The translations under genes were made by a program, and so were the position numbers. Below, piece by piece: positions 54,928 through 63,974 of a stretch of 64,000 bases of DNA (position 1 is its first letter; the number at the start of each line of letters is the position of its first letter). The notes below the pieces were generated by a model. That model ran no database searches. It was not told the origin of the DNA and saw nothing but the letters and a program-made list of their open reading frames with translations. This DNA is from Algoriphagus algorifonticola (GTDB lineage Bacteria; Bacteroidota; Bacteroidia; Cytophagales; Cyclobacteriaceae), in assembly GCF_007655305.1 (NCBI RefSeq), contig NZ_VLOG01000020.1, forward strand, positions 1 to 64,000. Direction: 5' to 3'.

Positions 54928-55152
54928 ACTTAAAAGTTTAGAATGTTTGAAAATAAATACTACCCTTGGTTTCTATTTTAAAACTTCAGAGCGGTTAAAC
55001 CATGCCTGCTTATATTTTCAGTCAGAAGATGGCAGGAAGTTCATCAGTGACTGGTTTTCATCTTTTAGAAGGATCGCGTAGTTACTGGGCAGCACCCGCC
55101 CTGGGTTACTCTTCCATTAAGATGAAATATGTTTTTATAGTGCTAAGCACTT

Positions 55153-55593
55153 CTATTCCTTTTTCCTGTTTAAAAAAAATTCTTTGTTAATAAGTGTCAT
55201 TCGGATACCCCAAACGGACAAGCCTATAAAGAAGAGGTTAAATATTATATGGCTGTCCCAGGATAACCCTTCCAGTATCCCTCCACAACTACAAGGAACA
55301 TAACTGCTATGCCGGGTGATTACAAATAAGTATATAGTGAAAGCAGACATCAGGAGAAATGAGCCGATTAAACCCATCAACCTGAATACCGGAACCGTGA
55401 GTAAAACAGCCAGGATAATTTCCACGCCAGGAACCAAAACTGCAAGTAAAGCTGCATTGTCTCCAAGTACAGGGGATTTTGTCAACTGGACGCTGAAAAC
55501 CTCGAAGTCGAGTAATTTGCTCACAGCGGCATAGATCCAAAGAAGGATATACAAGGCTACGATTACTTCAATTATTCTATTACGGACAGGCAT
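55153..55593 (-). CDS. MauE/DoxX-like redox membrane protein
   Basis: A 146-aa protein with four membrane helices (IEVIVALYILLWIYAAVSKL, LLAVLVPGVEIILAVLLTV, LIGSFLLMSAFTIYLFVI, IFNLFFIGLSVWGIRM). It carries the VPCSCGG motif (about residues 99-105), i.e. a C-x-C-G-G pair, as in MauE-like proteins that supply disulphide or methylamine-type redox reactions. The neighbouring Cys-rich small secreted protein is a possible client (inference). Confidence 0.75.
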   Translation of the reverse strand: MPVRNRIIEVIVALYILLWIYAAVSKLLDFEVFSVQLTKSPVLGDNAALLAVLVPGVEIILAVLLTVPVFRLMGLIGSFLLMSAFTIYLFVITRHSSYVPCSCGGILEGLSWDSHIIFNLFFIGLSVWGIRMTLINKEFFLNRKKE

Positions 55594-55702
55594 ACAATTT
55601 TTTTAAGTTGCTATTGCAAATCTAAATCCAGCCTTTTCCAGCCCGTATTGCCATTCCTCTCAAAATCAGATGGCCATTCCTGTATTTTTCATGTGTCCAT
55701 TT

Positions 55703-56653
55703 TTAGCAATTAAACGACTTCCTGAATTCAGTTGGTGTTGAACCAGTATGCTTTTTGAAGACCTTTAAAAAACCGGATAAGTCCTCAAACCCCAATGCCA
55801 AGGCTATAGTGCCAATCCTGGAATTTGATTTCAACAAATACTCCTTTGCTATTTCCACCCGCTTATGCTGAATAAATTGATAAGGGCTCATACCCAATTG
55901 CTGTTTAAATAGGCGGTGTACTTCACTTTTACTTTTATGACAGTACCTCGCCAGTAATTCAATGTTCAACGGCTGGTCAATATGGCTTACTATGAACTTT
56001 ACAAGTATGGAAATATCGTCTTTGATTTCATGATGTTTCCGAAGGTATCTTAACAGAAGCCTTCCGGCAATATGGCTGAAGTGCCTTTGAGAAGCCGCTG
56101 TATCTTTTTCAGACCAAAGTAATTCCATCAGGTCCGCCCGGTCATCCTGTGTTATTTGGCCTGCTATGTAAAGTGATATTTGAGATTTTTTTGGAACAAT
56201 ACTAGCCAGCAATTGCTTTAATCTCAGTTTGTTCCCGATGATTGTTTTGAGGTAGTCAGGATCAAAGTTAAGGTGTATGTTATGATAGGTTCCGGGGATA
56301 AATGAAACCGGATGTCTCAACCGGGAAATATAAAAAAGCCTGTAATTCCCTTCTTCCACAGGATCTCCACGAAACCCCGGGATTTTGCCGGATGGGTTGC
56401 CTTTAATCATAAAATTCAGTAGGATAGTTGGTCGTAAATTTTCCAATATCAGATTGCAGGCTTCATGGATAAAAAAATGATGCTGCCATACCACGATATC
56501 CTTTTCCCCGATATACTGGGACAGTATCCACCCAAACTTCCCTTTAGTTATATAGGCCTTGGCCGAAGGCAGTAGCAGGTACCTGCTTTCCTGGGGCAGG
56601 TCCATATGCTTCGCCTCAAACACTTCACCAGGTGAACCAATATAAAATAGCAT
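55703..56653 (-). CDS. AraC-family transcriptional regulator
   Basis: A 316-aa protein. The C-terminal ~100 residues form an AraC helix-turn-helix pair: LARYCHKSKSEVHRLFKQQL and LKSNSRIGTIALALGFEDLS with SGFLKVFKKHTGSTPTEFRK. The N-terminal part is unassigned. It is the last gene of the sensory operon, 11 bases after the kinase stop codon. Confidence 0.88.
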   Translation of the reverse strand: MLFYIGSPGEVFEAKHMDLPQESRYLLLPSAKAYITKGKFGWILSQYIGEKDIVVWQHHFFIHEACNLILENLRPTILLNFMIKGNPSGKIPGFRGDPVEEGNYRLFYISRLRHPVSFIPGTYHNIHLNFDPDYLKTIIGNKLRLKQLLASIVPKKSQISLYIAGQITQDDRADLMELLWSEKDTAASQRHFSHIAGRLLLRYLRKHHEIKDDISILVKFIVSHIDQPLNIELLARYCHKSKSEVHRLFKQQLGMSPYQFIQHKRVEIAKEYLLKSNSRIGTIALALGFEDLSGFLKVFKKHTGSTPTEFRKSFNC

Positions 56654-56664
56654 AGTGTGGATGT

Positions 56665-57462
56665 TTACGTCATTGGACTTTTCAGTTTTTTAGTGGGTTG
56701 TATATTCAATTCCCGGGTATTGAATAAGATTTCGCACCCCTCACCCATATGGGTAATTATCTGAAGTTCGCCTTTCAGGGAATTGGCCCTGCTCATCATA
56801 TTTTTAAGCCCGTTTCGCTCCAAGGCTAAAGCTTCATTGAGTTCAAACCCTTTTCCATTATCTCGAATGATTAATGTAAACTCCACTAACGACACATGAA
56901 GACTGATATCAATCCGTTTGGCTGAAGCATGTTTTAATATATTATGCACTGCTTCCTGGGCAATCCGGTATACGACTAATTCCTTATTGGGGTCCGCAGG
57001 CTTGCCGCTTCCCGTAATATCCAGGTTCACTTCGATCTCTCCCGAGTTCCGAATATGCTCGATATCCTCCTGGATCTTAAAGTATAAGCCATGCCTCTTG
57101 ATATACTCACTGTTCAGGGAGTTACTGATATTATGGGTATAGAACAGGACTTTTTCAGAAAGCTGGCCTGCGGAGAAGAGCAGTTGTTCCCGTTCTACTT
57201 CATTGGTTACTTTCCTGGCCCTTTGAATCGTCATATTCAACAGGTAAGTCAATTGACCGATATTATCATGGACTTCTTTTGCAATCTGGCTCATAGTACG
57301 TTCTCCTTCCTCCAGGTTGGCCGCTAATAATTGCTCTCGCTCCAGGTAATAGTTGTTTAGCCTTTTTCGGGCAGCAACAACAATTCCTATAGCCATCATG
57401 ACGAATGCCGTAAAGAGGATACTTAAACCTACGGCAAGTGCTAATATTCCTTTACTTTCCAT
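56665..57462 (-). CDS. Sensor histidine kinase (LiaS/NarX-type)
   Basis: A 265-aa kinase. One membrane helix (residues ~5-30) precedes a HisKA_3 motif (AKEVHDNIGQ, His65) and an ATP-binding domain: the N-box is RIAQEAVHNILKHA, the G1 box is DNGKGFEL, and GLKNMMSRANSLKGEL follows. It pairs naturally with the NarL-type regulator at 58633. The start overlaps the membrane gene's end by 11 bases. The sensor region is short, so the neighbouring membrane protein may sense the signal. Confidence 0.85.
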   Translation of the reverse strand: MESKGILALAVGLSILFTAFVMMAIGIVVAARKRLNNYYLEREQLLAANLEEGERTMSQIAKEVHDNIGQLTYLLNMTIQRARKVTNEVEREQLLFSAGQLSEKVLFYTHNISNSLNSEYIKRHGLYFKIQEDIEHIRNSGEIEVNLDITGSGKPADPNKELVVYRIAQEAVHNILKHASAKRIDISLHVSLVEFTLIIRDNGKGFELNEALALERNGLKNMMSRANSLKGELQIITHMGEGCEILFNTRELNIQPTKKLKSPMT

Positions 57463-58105
57463 AAGTTGGGTTTAACCGGTTATAAAAAATAAATACCAAT
57501 GTGAAGCCGAGGTTGGCCAGCACCCCACATATCCATATATATACCGCCAGCAAATACACGCTTCCGCTTAATAGGTCTGCTAAAAAATCATAAAGGGAAA
57601 AATTGACTAAAGTCAGGCTGTTAAACAGTACCAGGATCAGCACCAGCCAGAAATGTACTGATCTGTAGGTGTTGACGTAGCCTTCTTTCAGCAATAGCTC
57701 TGTGTATAGGAGAATACCTAACAATAACACCAGCACTGCCTGGTAAGTAAGATAGAAGGTGTTGGTTTTCCCCAGTGGTTCGAAATAAAGTGCATTCACT
57801 ATGCCGAGTATGATGCTGGCTACTGCCAGGTAAATACCCAGGTGTATTTTCCTGAAGCAGTAAATACTAAAATTAAAGTACAGGCAAATCAAGGCCATTT
57901 GCAGCCAACCTGATACATTGTAAATAGCCAGATTGTTTTGATAGCGAATGGCCGAAAAAGTTGCCACGCATTCCACAGCAAACACAAACCCCAGCAGAAC
58001 AGAAAATATTCTGCTGGGTAAATCCAGAGTCTTCCACCTGAGAAGGCTTATCCCAAAAGGCAACAATGAAAACAACAAGACAAAAACGATACCTGCATAA
58101 TACAT
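57452..58105 (-). CDS. Multi-pass membrane protein of the sensory operon
   Basis: About 217 aa from the ATG at 58105 (MYYAGIVF), chosen because the longer start would overlap the lipoprotein gene. It has seven hydrophobic helices (GIVFVLLFSLLPFGISLL, AVASIILGIVNALYF, AVLVLLLGILLYTELLL, YLLAVYIWICGVLANL). No family is recognised; it resembles 7TM receptor-type proteins next to histidine kinases. It is translationally coupled to the kinase gene. Confidence 0.7.
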   Translation of the reverse strand: MYYAGIVFVLLFSLLPFGISLLRWKTLDLPSRIFSVLLGFVFAVECVATFSAIRYQNNLAIYNVSGWLQMALICLYFNFSIYCFRKIHLGIYLAVASIILGIVNALYFEPLGKTNTFYLTYQAVLVLLLGILLYTELLLKEGYVNTYRSVHFWLVLILVLFNSLTLVNFSLYDFLADLLSGSVYLLAVYIWICGVLANLGFTLVFIFYNRLNPTYGK

Positions 58106-58121
58106 AAAAGCTTCAGTTGGT

Positions 58122-58625
58122 CTAATTAGTTGGAAAAGTAGGTGAACCCGCAGCACCCGGCGGGCAAATCGGGGGACAAAAAGTGGCCTTATTTAAAGCA
58201 GTGCTACCTGGATAAAGAATGTAATCCCCATCCTCATCATACCCAGCTATGATGATGGTCAATGCACCGGTCTGATACCCGGCATTTACCCCCTGGTTTC
58301 CACTATTGATAAAATCCAATGAATGCGCGAACATCAGTTTAACATGGGTGATATCCCCGCTACTTGCCATATCATTGAGGTAGTACCGCAATGGTTCGGC
58401 ATCAAAAATCAGGGATTGGATCTTGGTTGTATCGGTGCTGGCATTGATGCTTGTGAGGTAACTGTTGATCATTTTATTCGCCGAATCCAATGGGATGGCT
58501 GACTCTGTCGGAAATGCAGATTGTAAATTACCTGACGCATTGCTCCCGGTAGAGGAATCACTTTGAGCAGGTTCGCAAGCCATCAGAAAAATGGTAACAC
58601 CTAAAAAAATCTTGTACTTGTTCAT
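58122..58625 (-). CDS. Hypothetical lipoprotein of the sensory operon
   Basis: 167 aa from the ATG at 58625 (MNKYKIFLGVTIFLMACEPA), with a lipobox at LMAC, so Cys17 is lipidated. The mature region is small and soluble (SKMINSYLTSINASTDTTKI-like helix, then LKVMLFAHSLDF-type strands), with proline- and cysteine-rich end CPPICPPGAAGSP. No known domain. It lies between the regulator and the membrane protein and starts just 7 bases from the regulator's stop. Confidence 0.65.
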   Translation of the reverse strand: MNKYKIFLGVTIFLMACEPAQSDSSTGSNASGNLQSAFPTESAIPLDSANKMINSYLTSINASTDTTKIQSLIFDAEPLRYYLNDMASSGDITHVKLMFAHSLDFINSGNQGVNAGYQTGALTIIIAGYDEDGDYILYPGSTALNKATFCPPICPPGAAGSPTFPTN

Positions 58626-58632
58626 ATATACT

Positions 58633-59334
58633 TCAGTTTTTGGTTTTAATGATTGGTACAAAGTCGTCCCGGTCTATATGAATATCCAGGCAATAGATGC
58701 CTGTTTGAACGGCATACATGACCAGGCCGGGCCTGCTTTTTAAGTTGAGTTTATTACATACCCGTTCACGGTAGCTTTCTACTGTTTTATAGGTGGTTTC
58801 CATTTGCTCTGCTATTTCGTTATAGCTTAGTTCGGAACAACAAAGGCGGATAAATTCCAATTCTCTTGGGGATAGGTTTTGTGATTTCAGCGATTTGGAA
58901 TGTGCAAGGTGAAATACCGCACTGTCCGCCCATTCTGAATAGTAATAGCCGTCCTGGTAAATGGCATACAATGCGGTTTTGATCTCCTCGATTTCACAGG
59001 TTTTCTTCAAAAACCCATTGGCTCCTGCCAGGATCATCCGGATAATATAATTAGTGTAGTTGTAGGTACTAAGAGCCAGCACTTTGATTTCAGGCCACTT
59101 TCGTTTCAATTGCCCGGTCAGGGTAAACCCATCCATAGAAGGCATTGCGATATCGACAATACAGATATCCGCTTGCTGCTCCGCTTTCGCTAATTCTTCT
59201 AAGAGTTCTTTCCCATCCCCGGCTGAGGTCACCACCTTAAATCCACCCAGGCTTTCTAAAAGTGAAATAGTTCCTCTCCTCGTAACCGCATGATCATCGG
59301 CTAAAGCAATTTTTATTACTTGAGTTTCTGTCAT
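58633..59334 (-). CDS. NarL/LuxR-family response regulator
   Basis: 233 aa from the ATG at 59334 (MTETQVIKIALADDHAV); the upstream frame lacks sense. The receiver has Asp13-Asp14 and the phosphoacceptor Asp61 (CIVDIAMPSMDG), with the Lys at GFLKK. The LuxR HTH is LSPRELEFIRLCCSELSYNE and VESYRERVCNKL. It is the first gene of the operon and sits beside a 52-bp perfect palindrome, a likely binding site for a dimeric regulator. Confidence 0.9.
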   Translation of the reverse strand: MTETQVIKIALADDHAVTRRGTISLLESLGGFKVVTSAGDGKELLEELAKAEQQADICIVDIAMPSMDGFTLTGQLKRKWPEIKVLALSTYNYTNYIIRMILAGANGFLKKTCEIEEIKTALYAIYQDGYYYSEWADSAVFHLAHSKSLKSQNLSPRELEFIRLCCSELSYNEIAEQMETTYKTVESYRERVCNKLNLKSRPGLVMYAVQTGIYCLDIHIDRDDFVPIIKTKN

Positions 59335-59697
59335 TGTGTAAAAGTAAATCACCCGAACTAAGCAAAGTAGGGGTAAATCACCCACAAAAATTTGTGGGTG
59401 ATTTACCCCTACTTTTTTTGAAAAAATTTACAGGTCAGGGATTTGGCAAAAAATCAACCCGAAAAAAAGCAGGATGACATTAATAGTAATATTTTTACTA
59501 TAGCATCCTTCCTATCCCGGAGGTGTTCCTGGTAATTCGCTGCCGCTATACACTACCTCAAGTTGAGTTTTTATACTTCACCCTGAAAAATCCATACCCT
59601 GTCGTTTCCTGCTGGCTGGCATAAGGTAAGTTCTACTATGCGCTGATAAATTTGACCATGCCAAACATCAGGCATTTACTCACCAAAACCATGTGTG
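59335..59697. other. Divergent promoter region with large palindrome
   Basis: Between the response regulator (minus) and the RteC gene (plus). It contains the 52-bp palindrome (59364-59415), an upstream half-copy of its core (59342-59353, AGTAAATCACCC) and a small 5-bp inverted repeat around 59487-59501. No gene. Confidence 0.6.
59364..59415. promoter_or_regulatory. Perfect 52-bp palindrome upstream of the response regulator
   Basis: 25-base arms (59364-59388 and 59391-59415) around a two-base loop AA, with no mismatch. The core GTAAATCACCC also occurs as a single direct copy at 59343-59353. The distance to the regulator start is about 30 bases. It may be an operator or a cruciform, and T-tracts on its right edge could also let it terminate plus-strand transcripts. 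Confidence 0.65.
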
Positions 59698-60534
59698 ATG
59701 AAAGAGTTTGCGGAAAGGTTACTAGATGAAATGCACAGGGAGTTAAGCCAGTTAGCGCTTAACACCACTCATGAGCTTCAAAGGACTGAACAGTCCTTCC
59801 AGATTGCCGAATCAGCGATGCAGCAATTGAAAGCTTACATGAAAGACTTTGAATTTCAGAGCGTCCAGGAGGAAATCCTGTTCTTCAAGGAAATCAAACC
59901 ACAGTTTCAGCGGGAATTGATTTACTACTGCGAGCTGATGTATATAGATGCCAACAAGCCGGTTGGCTCCAAAAAATGCATGATCAAATACTATCACCAG
60001 GTAATGGAGCAGATCCAGGCTTTCTTCGGAAGAAACCACTTGTTGTATACTTACTACCGCATGGGACGTTCGGACCAGGACGAACTTTTATATGTCCGGG
60101 AAACAGACTGTGTCCCTTTGATCCCGGATTATTCCCTGGATTTTGACAGCAGCTTCACTACTATCAACAGCAGTAAACTTGGTAAGATTATGGCCTTTGA
60201 ACGGGTATGCGAATACCTAACCCAAACTATCCAGGCACTTGAATACGGAGTCCCTGTCATTCCAGAACAAAAATCTAAGCACCTTTGGACGGAATCCAAG
60301 GCCGCCCTGATTGAACTCGCCTATGCTTTACATTCCAGGGGAGCAGTAAATAATGGTAAATGTGACGTGAAAGCGATTATCAATTCACTGGAGCAGCTGT
60401 TCAATGTCGAAGTCGGGAATTTCTACCGTACCTTCCAGAGTATGCGTATCCGCAAAAAGAACAGGACCTCTTTTTTGGACAATCTGAAGTTAAGCCTGGA
60501 AAAACGTATGGATGAGACGGATTTGGAGTATTGA
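59698..60534 (+). CDS. RteC-family regulator
   Basis: About 278 aa from the ATG at 59698 (a GTG precedes it at 59695). It matches RteC, a regulator that controls excision of Bacteroidetes conjugative transposons: the N-terminal LLDEMHRELSQLALNTTHEL helix, the central EIKPQFQRELIYYCELMYID and the C-terminal FYRTFQSMRIRKKNRTSFLD region. It implies that the surroundings are, or once were, a CTnDOT-like integrative element. No integrase or excisionase is within the window. Confidence 0.85.
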   Translation: MKEFAERLLDEMHRELSQLALNTTHELQRTEQSFQIAESAMQQLKAYMKDFEFQSVQEEILFFKEIKPQFQRELIYYCELMYIDANKPVGSKKCMIKYYHQVMEQIQAFFGRNHLLYTYYRMGRSDQDELLYVRETDCVPLIPDYSLDFDSSFTTINSSKLGKIMAFERVCEYLTQTIQALEYGVPVIPEQKSKHLWTESKAALIELAYALHSRGAVNNGKCDVKAIINSLEQLFNVEVGNFYRTFQSMRIRKKNRTSFLDNLKLSLEKRMDETDLEY

Positions 60535-60561
60535 AACAGGGAGATTGCTTATCTTTAGTTG

Positions 60562-60816
60562 ATGAAATACTTCATACTTACATATACCACTGTTGAGGAT
60601 TACATAGAACGAAGAATGCCTTTCAGGGATGTTCACCTGGGTCTTGCTGCTGAATTTCAGCAAATGGGGGTGTTGATCATGGCCGGGGCTCTTAACCCTG
60701 CGGATAAAGCGGTTTTGGTTTTCCAATGTGACGATGAGTCGCTGGTAGAAGAATTTGTTTCAAGAGACCCCTATGTTAAAAACGGGTTGATTACCACTTG
60801 GGAAATCAGGGAGTAG
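60562..60816 (+). CDS. YciI-family protein
   Basis: 84 aa from the ATG at 60562 (TTG at 60559 rejected). YciI-like dimeric alpha-beta fold: MKYFILTYTTVEDYIERR, VHLGLAAEFQQMGVLIMAG and SRDPYVKNGLITTWEIRE. Its usual H-D pair is only partly visible. It may act on a small molecule, but the substrate is unknown. It lies 27 bases after rteC. Confidence 0.8.
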   Translation: MKYFILTYTTVEDYIERRMPFRDVHLGLAAEFQQMGVLIMAGALNPADKAVLVFQCDDESLVEEFVSRDPYVKNGLITTWEIRE

Positions 60817-60991
60817 AAGGTGGTTGTGGGAGGATAAAAAAGTATTTTATACAATATTGAACAAATTTTAATTATCCGATACATTCACTTCTCTCTTGCT
60901 TAATCTTATCAAATGTTGATTGAACAGCGAAGGTGTTACCGTTTGGTGAGTTTTATTCACAAGTCAAACCGAAGTTGGGAAAGATTTTTTC

Positions 60992-62269
60992 TTAAATGGG
61001 CTCTTTTTCAAATAATCCCCATGTTTTCCATAATGCTCCATAAGCGCACACTTGAGGATCGTTCCACCTTTTCCATGGTGCGGAATTACACCTTTGATCC
61101 ACATTGACATTGGTCATGCAATAATGCTTCAAATCACACTTCTTTGTTCCGTATTCAAACAGGTTGAATATTTCCATAATTGCAGCAAGCCTGTCAGGTT
61201 GAATGTTTTCTTGAGCAATAGTTTGTGGAGGGTGAAACCAAGCATCACCATTGATATTCATCATTAAGGGTGTACCTAATTTGCTGAATACCTCAATGAA
61301 CTTGGCTGAAGGCATAGTGGCTTGGCGAAACATCTCTAAAAACAAACCAGAGCTCTTCAGCCTTATTGATTCACCTTGTGATAAAATCTCATCTACCCAA
61401 TTTTTTTCCGCCAAGTACGCATCAGTAGTAAAGTAGCCACCTAATAGTTCTTTTGCTTTTTTAGTCTGAGACTTAAAAATCTCAAACAGTGACTTTGAAT
61501 CAGCCGATACATTGCGTAGAACAAAATCATATACATCATTGGCATTTTCAGGCAAGTATTTTTGTGTCTTCATGATTTCGAGTATTGAAACAAAAGTTTC
61601 TCCGGAATGCATTGACATTAGAGATGCTTCACATAAAGCCAGTACGTTTTCCAAATTAGAGGCAAACTGAGGGTGAATGTGTGAAGCAACATATTCTGCT
61701 GCTTTATATGGCCATGATGGGTGATTGGTTACTCCAAAAAACTTTTCTTGCAAAATGTGAGCAATATTCTCCAAGATGCAAATCCCACCAAATTGGAAGG
61801 TTTCGTTTGAACCGTTTAAGGTAAGATTTACTCTAATTTCCTTAGCATACTTCGAGAATGGGTCGGGAAGAAAAATATTAGAATCATGAATGGCCACAGA
61901 AAGAATATTAAAGTCCTTAACGCCAACTCTCAAATTCCCAGTTCCAAGGTATAGATTCTGTAGTTCGGCATTCAACTTTGAGTTAGCTCCACTTTGATCG
62001 ATCAAAGGGATTTTTACGTTGATAAATTGATCTGTGGAAGTTCTAAATTGCTCATTATAGTACCTAAGGCGATTGGCAATAATCGAAGCATTTGTAACAC
62101 CGAAGGTGGTGGTTAAATCCTGGAGAAAATGAATGTATTCATGGAAAAACGTAGATAAATGAGCCTTGCTAAGCCTATTGAGATCAGACAAATCACAATC
62201 AGCGTTCACTGTCAGTTTTAAAAAAGAGGGATTGTAGTAGCCTCTTGTCGTTTCGAGCTTATTATCCAT
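60992..62269 (-). CDS. Hypothetical protein with HExxH motif
   Basis: A 425-aa protein. LSTFFHEYIHFLQDLTTTFG (His43-Glu44-x-x-His47) gives an HExxH zinc-peptidase motif in a helix near the N-terminus, but no other metallopeptidase element is certain. No signal peptide, so a cytoplasmic location is likely. The C-terminus has several cysteines (KKCDLKHYCM, QRCNSAPWKRW). A second copy of codons 8-16 (RGYYNPSF) reappears outside the right end of the IS at the window edge. Family unknown. Confidence 0.6.
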   Translation of the reverse strand: MDNKLETTRGYYNPSFLKLTVNADCDLSDLNRLSKAHLSTFFHEYIHFLQDLTTTFGVTNASIIANRLRYYNEQFRTSTDQFINVKIPLIDQSGANSKLNAELQNLYLGTGNLRVGVKDFNILSVAIHDSNIFLPDPFSKYAKEIRVNLTLNGSNETFQFGGICILENIAHILQEKFFGVTNHPSWPYKAAEYVASHIHPQFASNLENVLALCEASLMSMHSGETFVSILEIMKTQKYLPENANDVYDFVLRNVSADSKSLFEIFKSQTKKAKELLGGYFTTDAYLAEKNWVDEILSQGESIRLKSSGLFLEMFRQATMPSAKFIEVFSKLGTPLMMNINGDAWFHPPQTIAQENIQPDRLAAIMEIFNLFEYGTKKCDLKHYCMTNVNVDQRCNSAPWKRWNDPQVCAYGALWKTWGLFEKEPI

Positions 62270-62294
62270 CTCTTAATATAATGAATTGATTGTG

Positions 62295-62369
62295 TTATTT
62301 CTCATCAGCTTCATCCATTCTACGGATAAGGCTTTCATGAAGTGAATCGAGGAATTTTGTCCTTCCTGT
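62295..62369 (-). pseudogene. C-terminal fragment of an IS-interrupted gene
   Basis: Read on the minus strand up to the IS end, 24 codons stay open before a stop (GRTKFLDSLHESLIRRMDEA, then DEK stop). The protein-like composition and its position just upstream of the HExxH gene suggest it is the tail of a gene cut by the insertion sequence. Its own 5' part is not visible at the other side of the IS. Confidence 0.45.
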
Positions 62370-63974
62370 CCTGACTTGTCCACCTTAGTGCGGAATGCTC
62401 AGGTTTTGTAAAATTGCAGTTGTGGTTTTCGTAAGTTTCCCTTTAATAATAATTTCTTTTTGAGTTAAGGAATTGATCATTCTTGCATCCGTAACCCGTT
62501 TAGATTCCGTGACAAATTTCTTAATTGATATTCCGGTTTTAAGTTCAATATGTTTTGATATCACTAGAGCCATAAAGCATATGAGCAAATGAAGCCTTAT
62601 TGGTTCATCTTTGAAGTGGAATATTGGTCTAGTTTCTAAATCAGATTTGGCAATCCTAAAAGCCTGTTCTATTTTATAAAGATCATGGTATCTTTTGATT
62701 ACTTCGTTTGTGGAAAGGGTAGCTTCATCAAGGTCTGTGTAGTAGCCCTTTAAGCCTAATAGTTTTGATGTTTTTGTGATTAACTCCGCATTGAGCGTTA
62801 ATTGTTCCTGGTGTGTTTTTACAAACTTGGCTTTCTTATTTTTTGCTGGTTGGTCAACGATAGCTTTTGCTTTCAATAGTTGCTTTTCCATTTCATAGTT
62901 ATCTTTCCGATACCTAACCGTAGAAAAACCGCAGATTAAGTACCCTTTATCGGTGTTTATTCTCACAGTTTTTCCATCTTCTCGGATAATCTTAGAATCC
63001 AACAACTCGAAGCTTTCTTTACCCAGATTTCCCAGTCTAGCGCCAACGATATAGTGAATATTCTCTTTGCGTAACTGTTCAATATTATCGGTACTTATCA
63101 TCGCTGCATCAGCAACAACAGTTAGGTTTTTTACCTCATGAAGTTTCATAAAAGATTTAATTGTGGGGATAATCGTGTGCCCCTCAAAGGTGTTTCCCGG
63201 GTAAATATCGAAAGCAATGGGAAAACCATCTTTGTTTACCATCAGCCCCACCAATATCTGTGGCTGCTGTGCTTTGTTGTCTTTTGAAAATCCAGTCTTT
63301 CGCAATTCATCCCCTTCAAAAGTTTCAAAGTACAAGGTCGTTACATCATAAAACATAAGGGTAGAATCTAAACTATATACCTTTTGGGCAAAGGATAATA
63401 CTGTGCGCTGCACCTGCTCCTTTAATTCAAGCCACTTTGGGGCTTCATTGTAGTAATTTTGCCGTCTGTGATTAATGCCAAAATAGGACTTTAAAAGCTC
63501 AATAGAGCGGAGTTTTGAAGCTGGCTCTAATATCCTTATCGTTACTAAATCTTGCAACAAACTATTGCACACTTTACTAAAGCCAATTTGTTCTATCAAC
63601 GTTTGAATGGTCGTGTAAAAAAAACCATAATAGAAGCCAATACATTCGGTATGCTCTATAAATAGCAGCATGTTCGGATTATCGCTTGGGAAAACAGAGA
63701 GTTGCTGCGTGTAGTCCTTAATAAATTGGTTAGCCTGTAACTTTAACAGCTGTATCTCTGCATCATCTTTCCCAGAACCGATATGCTTGAGCACCTTTCG
63801 TTTGTAGTCCTTGTATAAAATGACTTGAACAGCTCTCTTACCTGAGGAAGTCTTTACTTTCCTAATTTTTAGCATAAAAAAATCTTAGTGCGGAATATTC
63901 GGCACTAAGATAGACTTATTTGATTGATATAGAACACTTTATGGTTTTCAAAAAAAATAGGTGGACAAGTCAGG
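62370..63974. mobile_element. IS1634-like insertion sequence
   Basis: The 16-bp terminal inverted repeats are perfect: CCTGACTTGTCCACCT at 62370-62385 and its complement at 63959-63974. The transposase fills the element. The left five flanking bases (CCTGT) and right five (AAAAA) differ, so no target-site duplication remains; this points to later recombination or an adjacent deletion. A near-palindrome CTTAGTGCGGAATATTCGGC lies inside the right end (about 63881-63907). Confidence 0.85.
62385..63875 (-). CDS. IS1634-family transposase
   Basis: A 496-aa DDE transposase. The acidic triad fits Asp177 (FYDVTTLYFE), Asp256 (VVADAAMIS) and Glu403 (YKIEQAFRIAKSDLE), with the Y-(2)-R-(3)-E-(6)-K arrangement of the IS4 superfamily. 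The length is normal for this family (about 480-560 aa) and the frame is intact, so the element could still be active. It occupies nearly all of the IS. Confidence 0.9.
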   Translation of the reverse strand: MLKIRKVKTSSGKRAVQVILYKDYKRKVLKHIGSGKDDAEIQLLKLQANQFIKDYTQQLSVFPSDNPNMLLFIEHTECIGFYYGFFYTTIQTLIEQIGFSKVCNSLLQDLVTIRILEPASKLRSIELLKSYFGINHRRQNYYNEAPKWLELKEQVQRTVLSFAQKVYSLDSTLMFYDVTTLYFETFEGDELRKTGFSKDNKAQQPQILVGLMVNKDGFPIAFDIYPGNTFEGHTIIPTIKSFMKLHEVKNLTVVADAAMISTDNIEQLRKENIHYIVGARLGNLGKESFELLDSKIIREDGKTVRINTDKGYLICGFSTVRYRKDNYEMEKQLLKAKAIVDQPAKNKKAKFVKTHQEQLTLNAELITKTSKLLGLKGYYTDLDEATLSTNEVIKRYHDLYKIEQAFRIAKSDLETRPIFHFKDEPIRLHLLICFMALVISKHIELKTGISIKKFVTESKRVTDARMINSLTQKEIIIKGKLTKTTTAILQNLSIPH

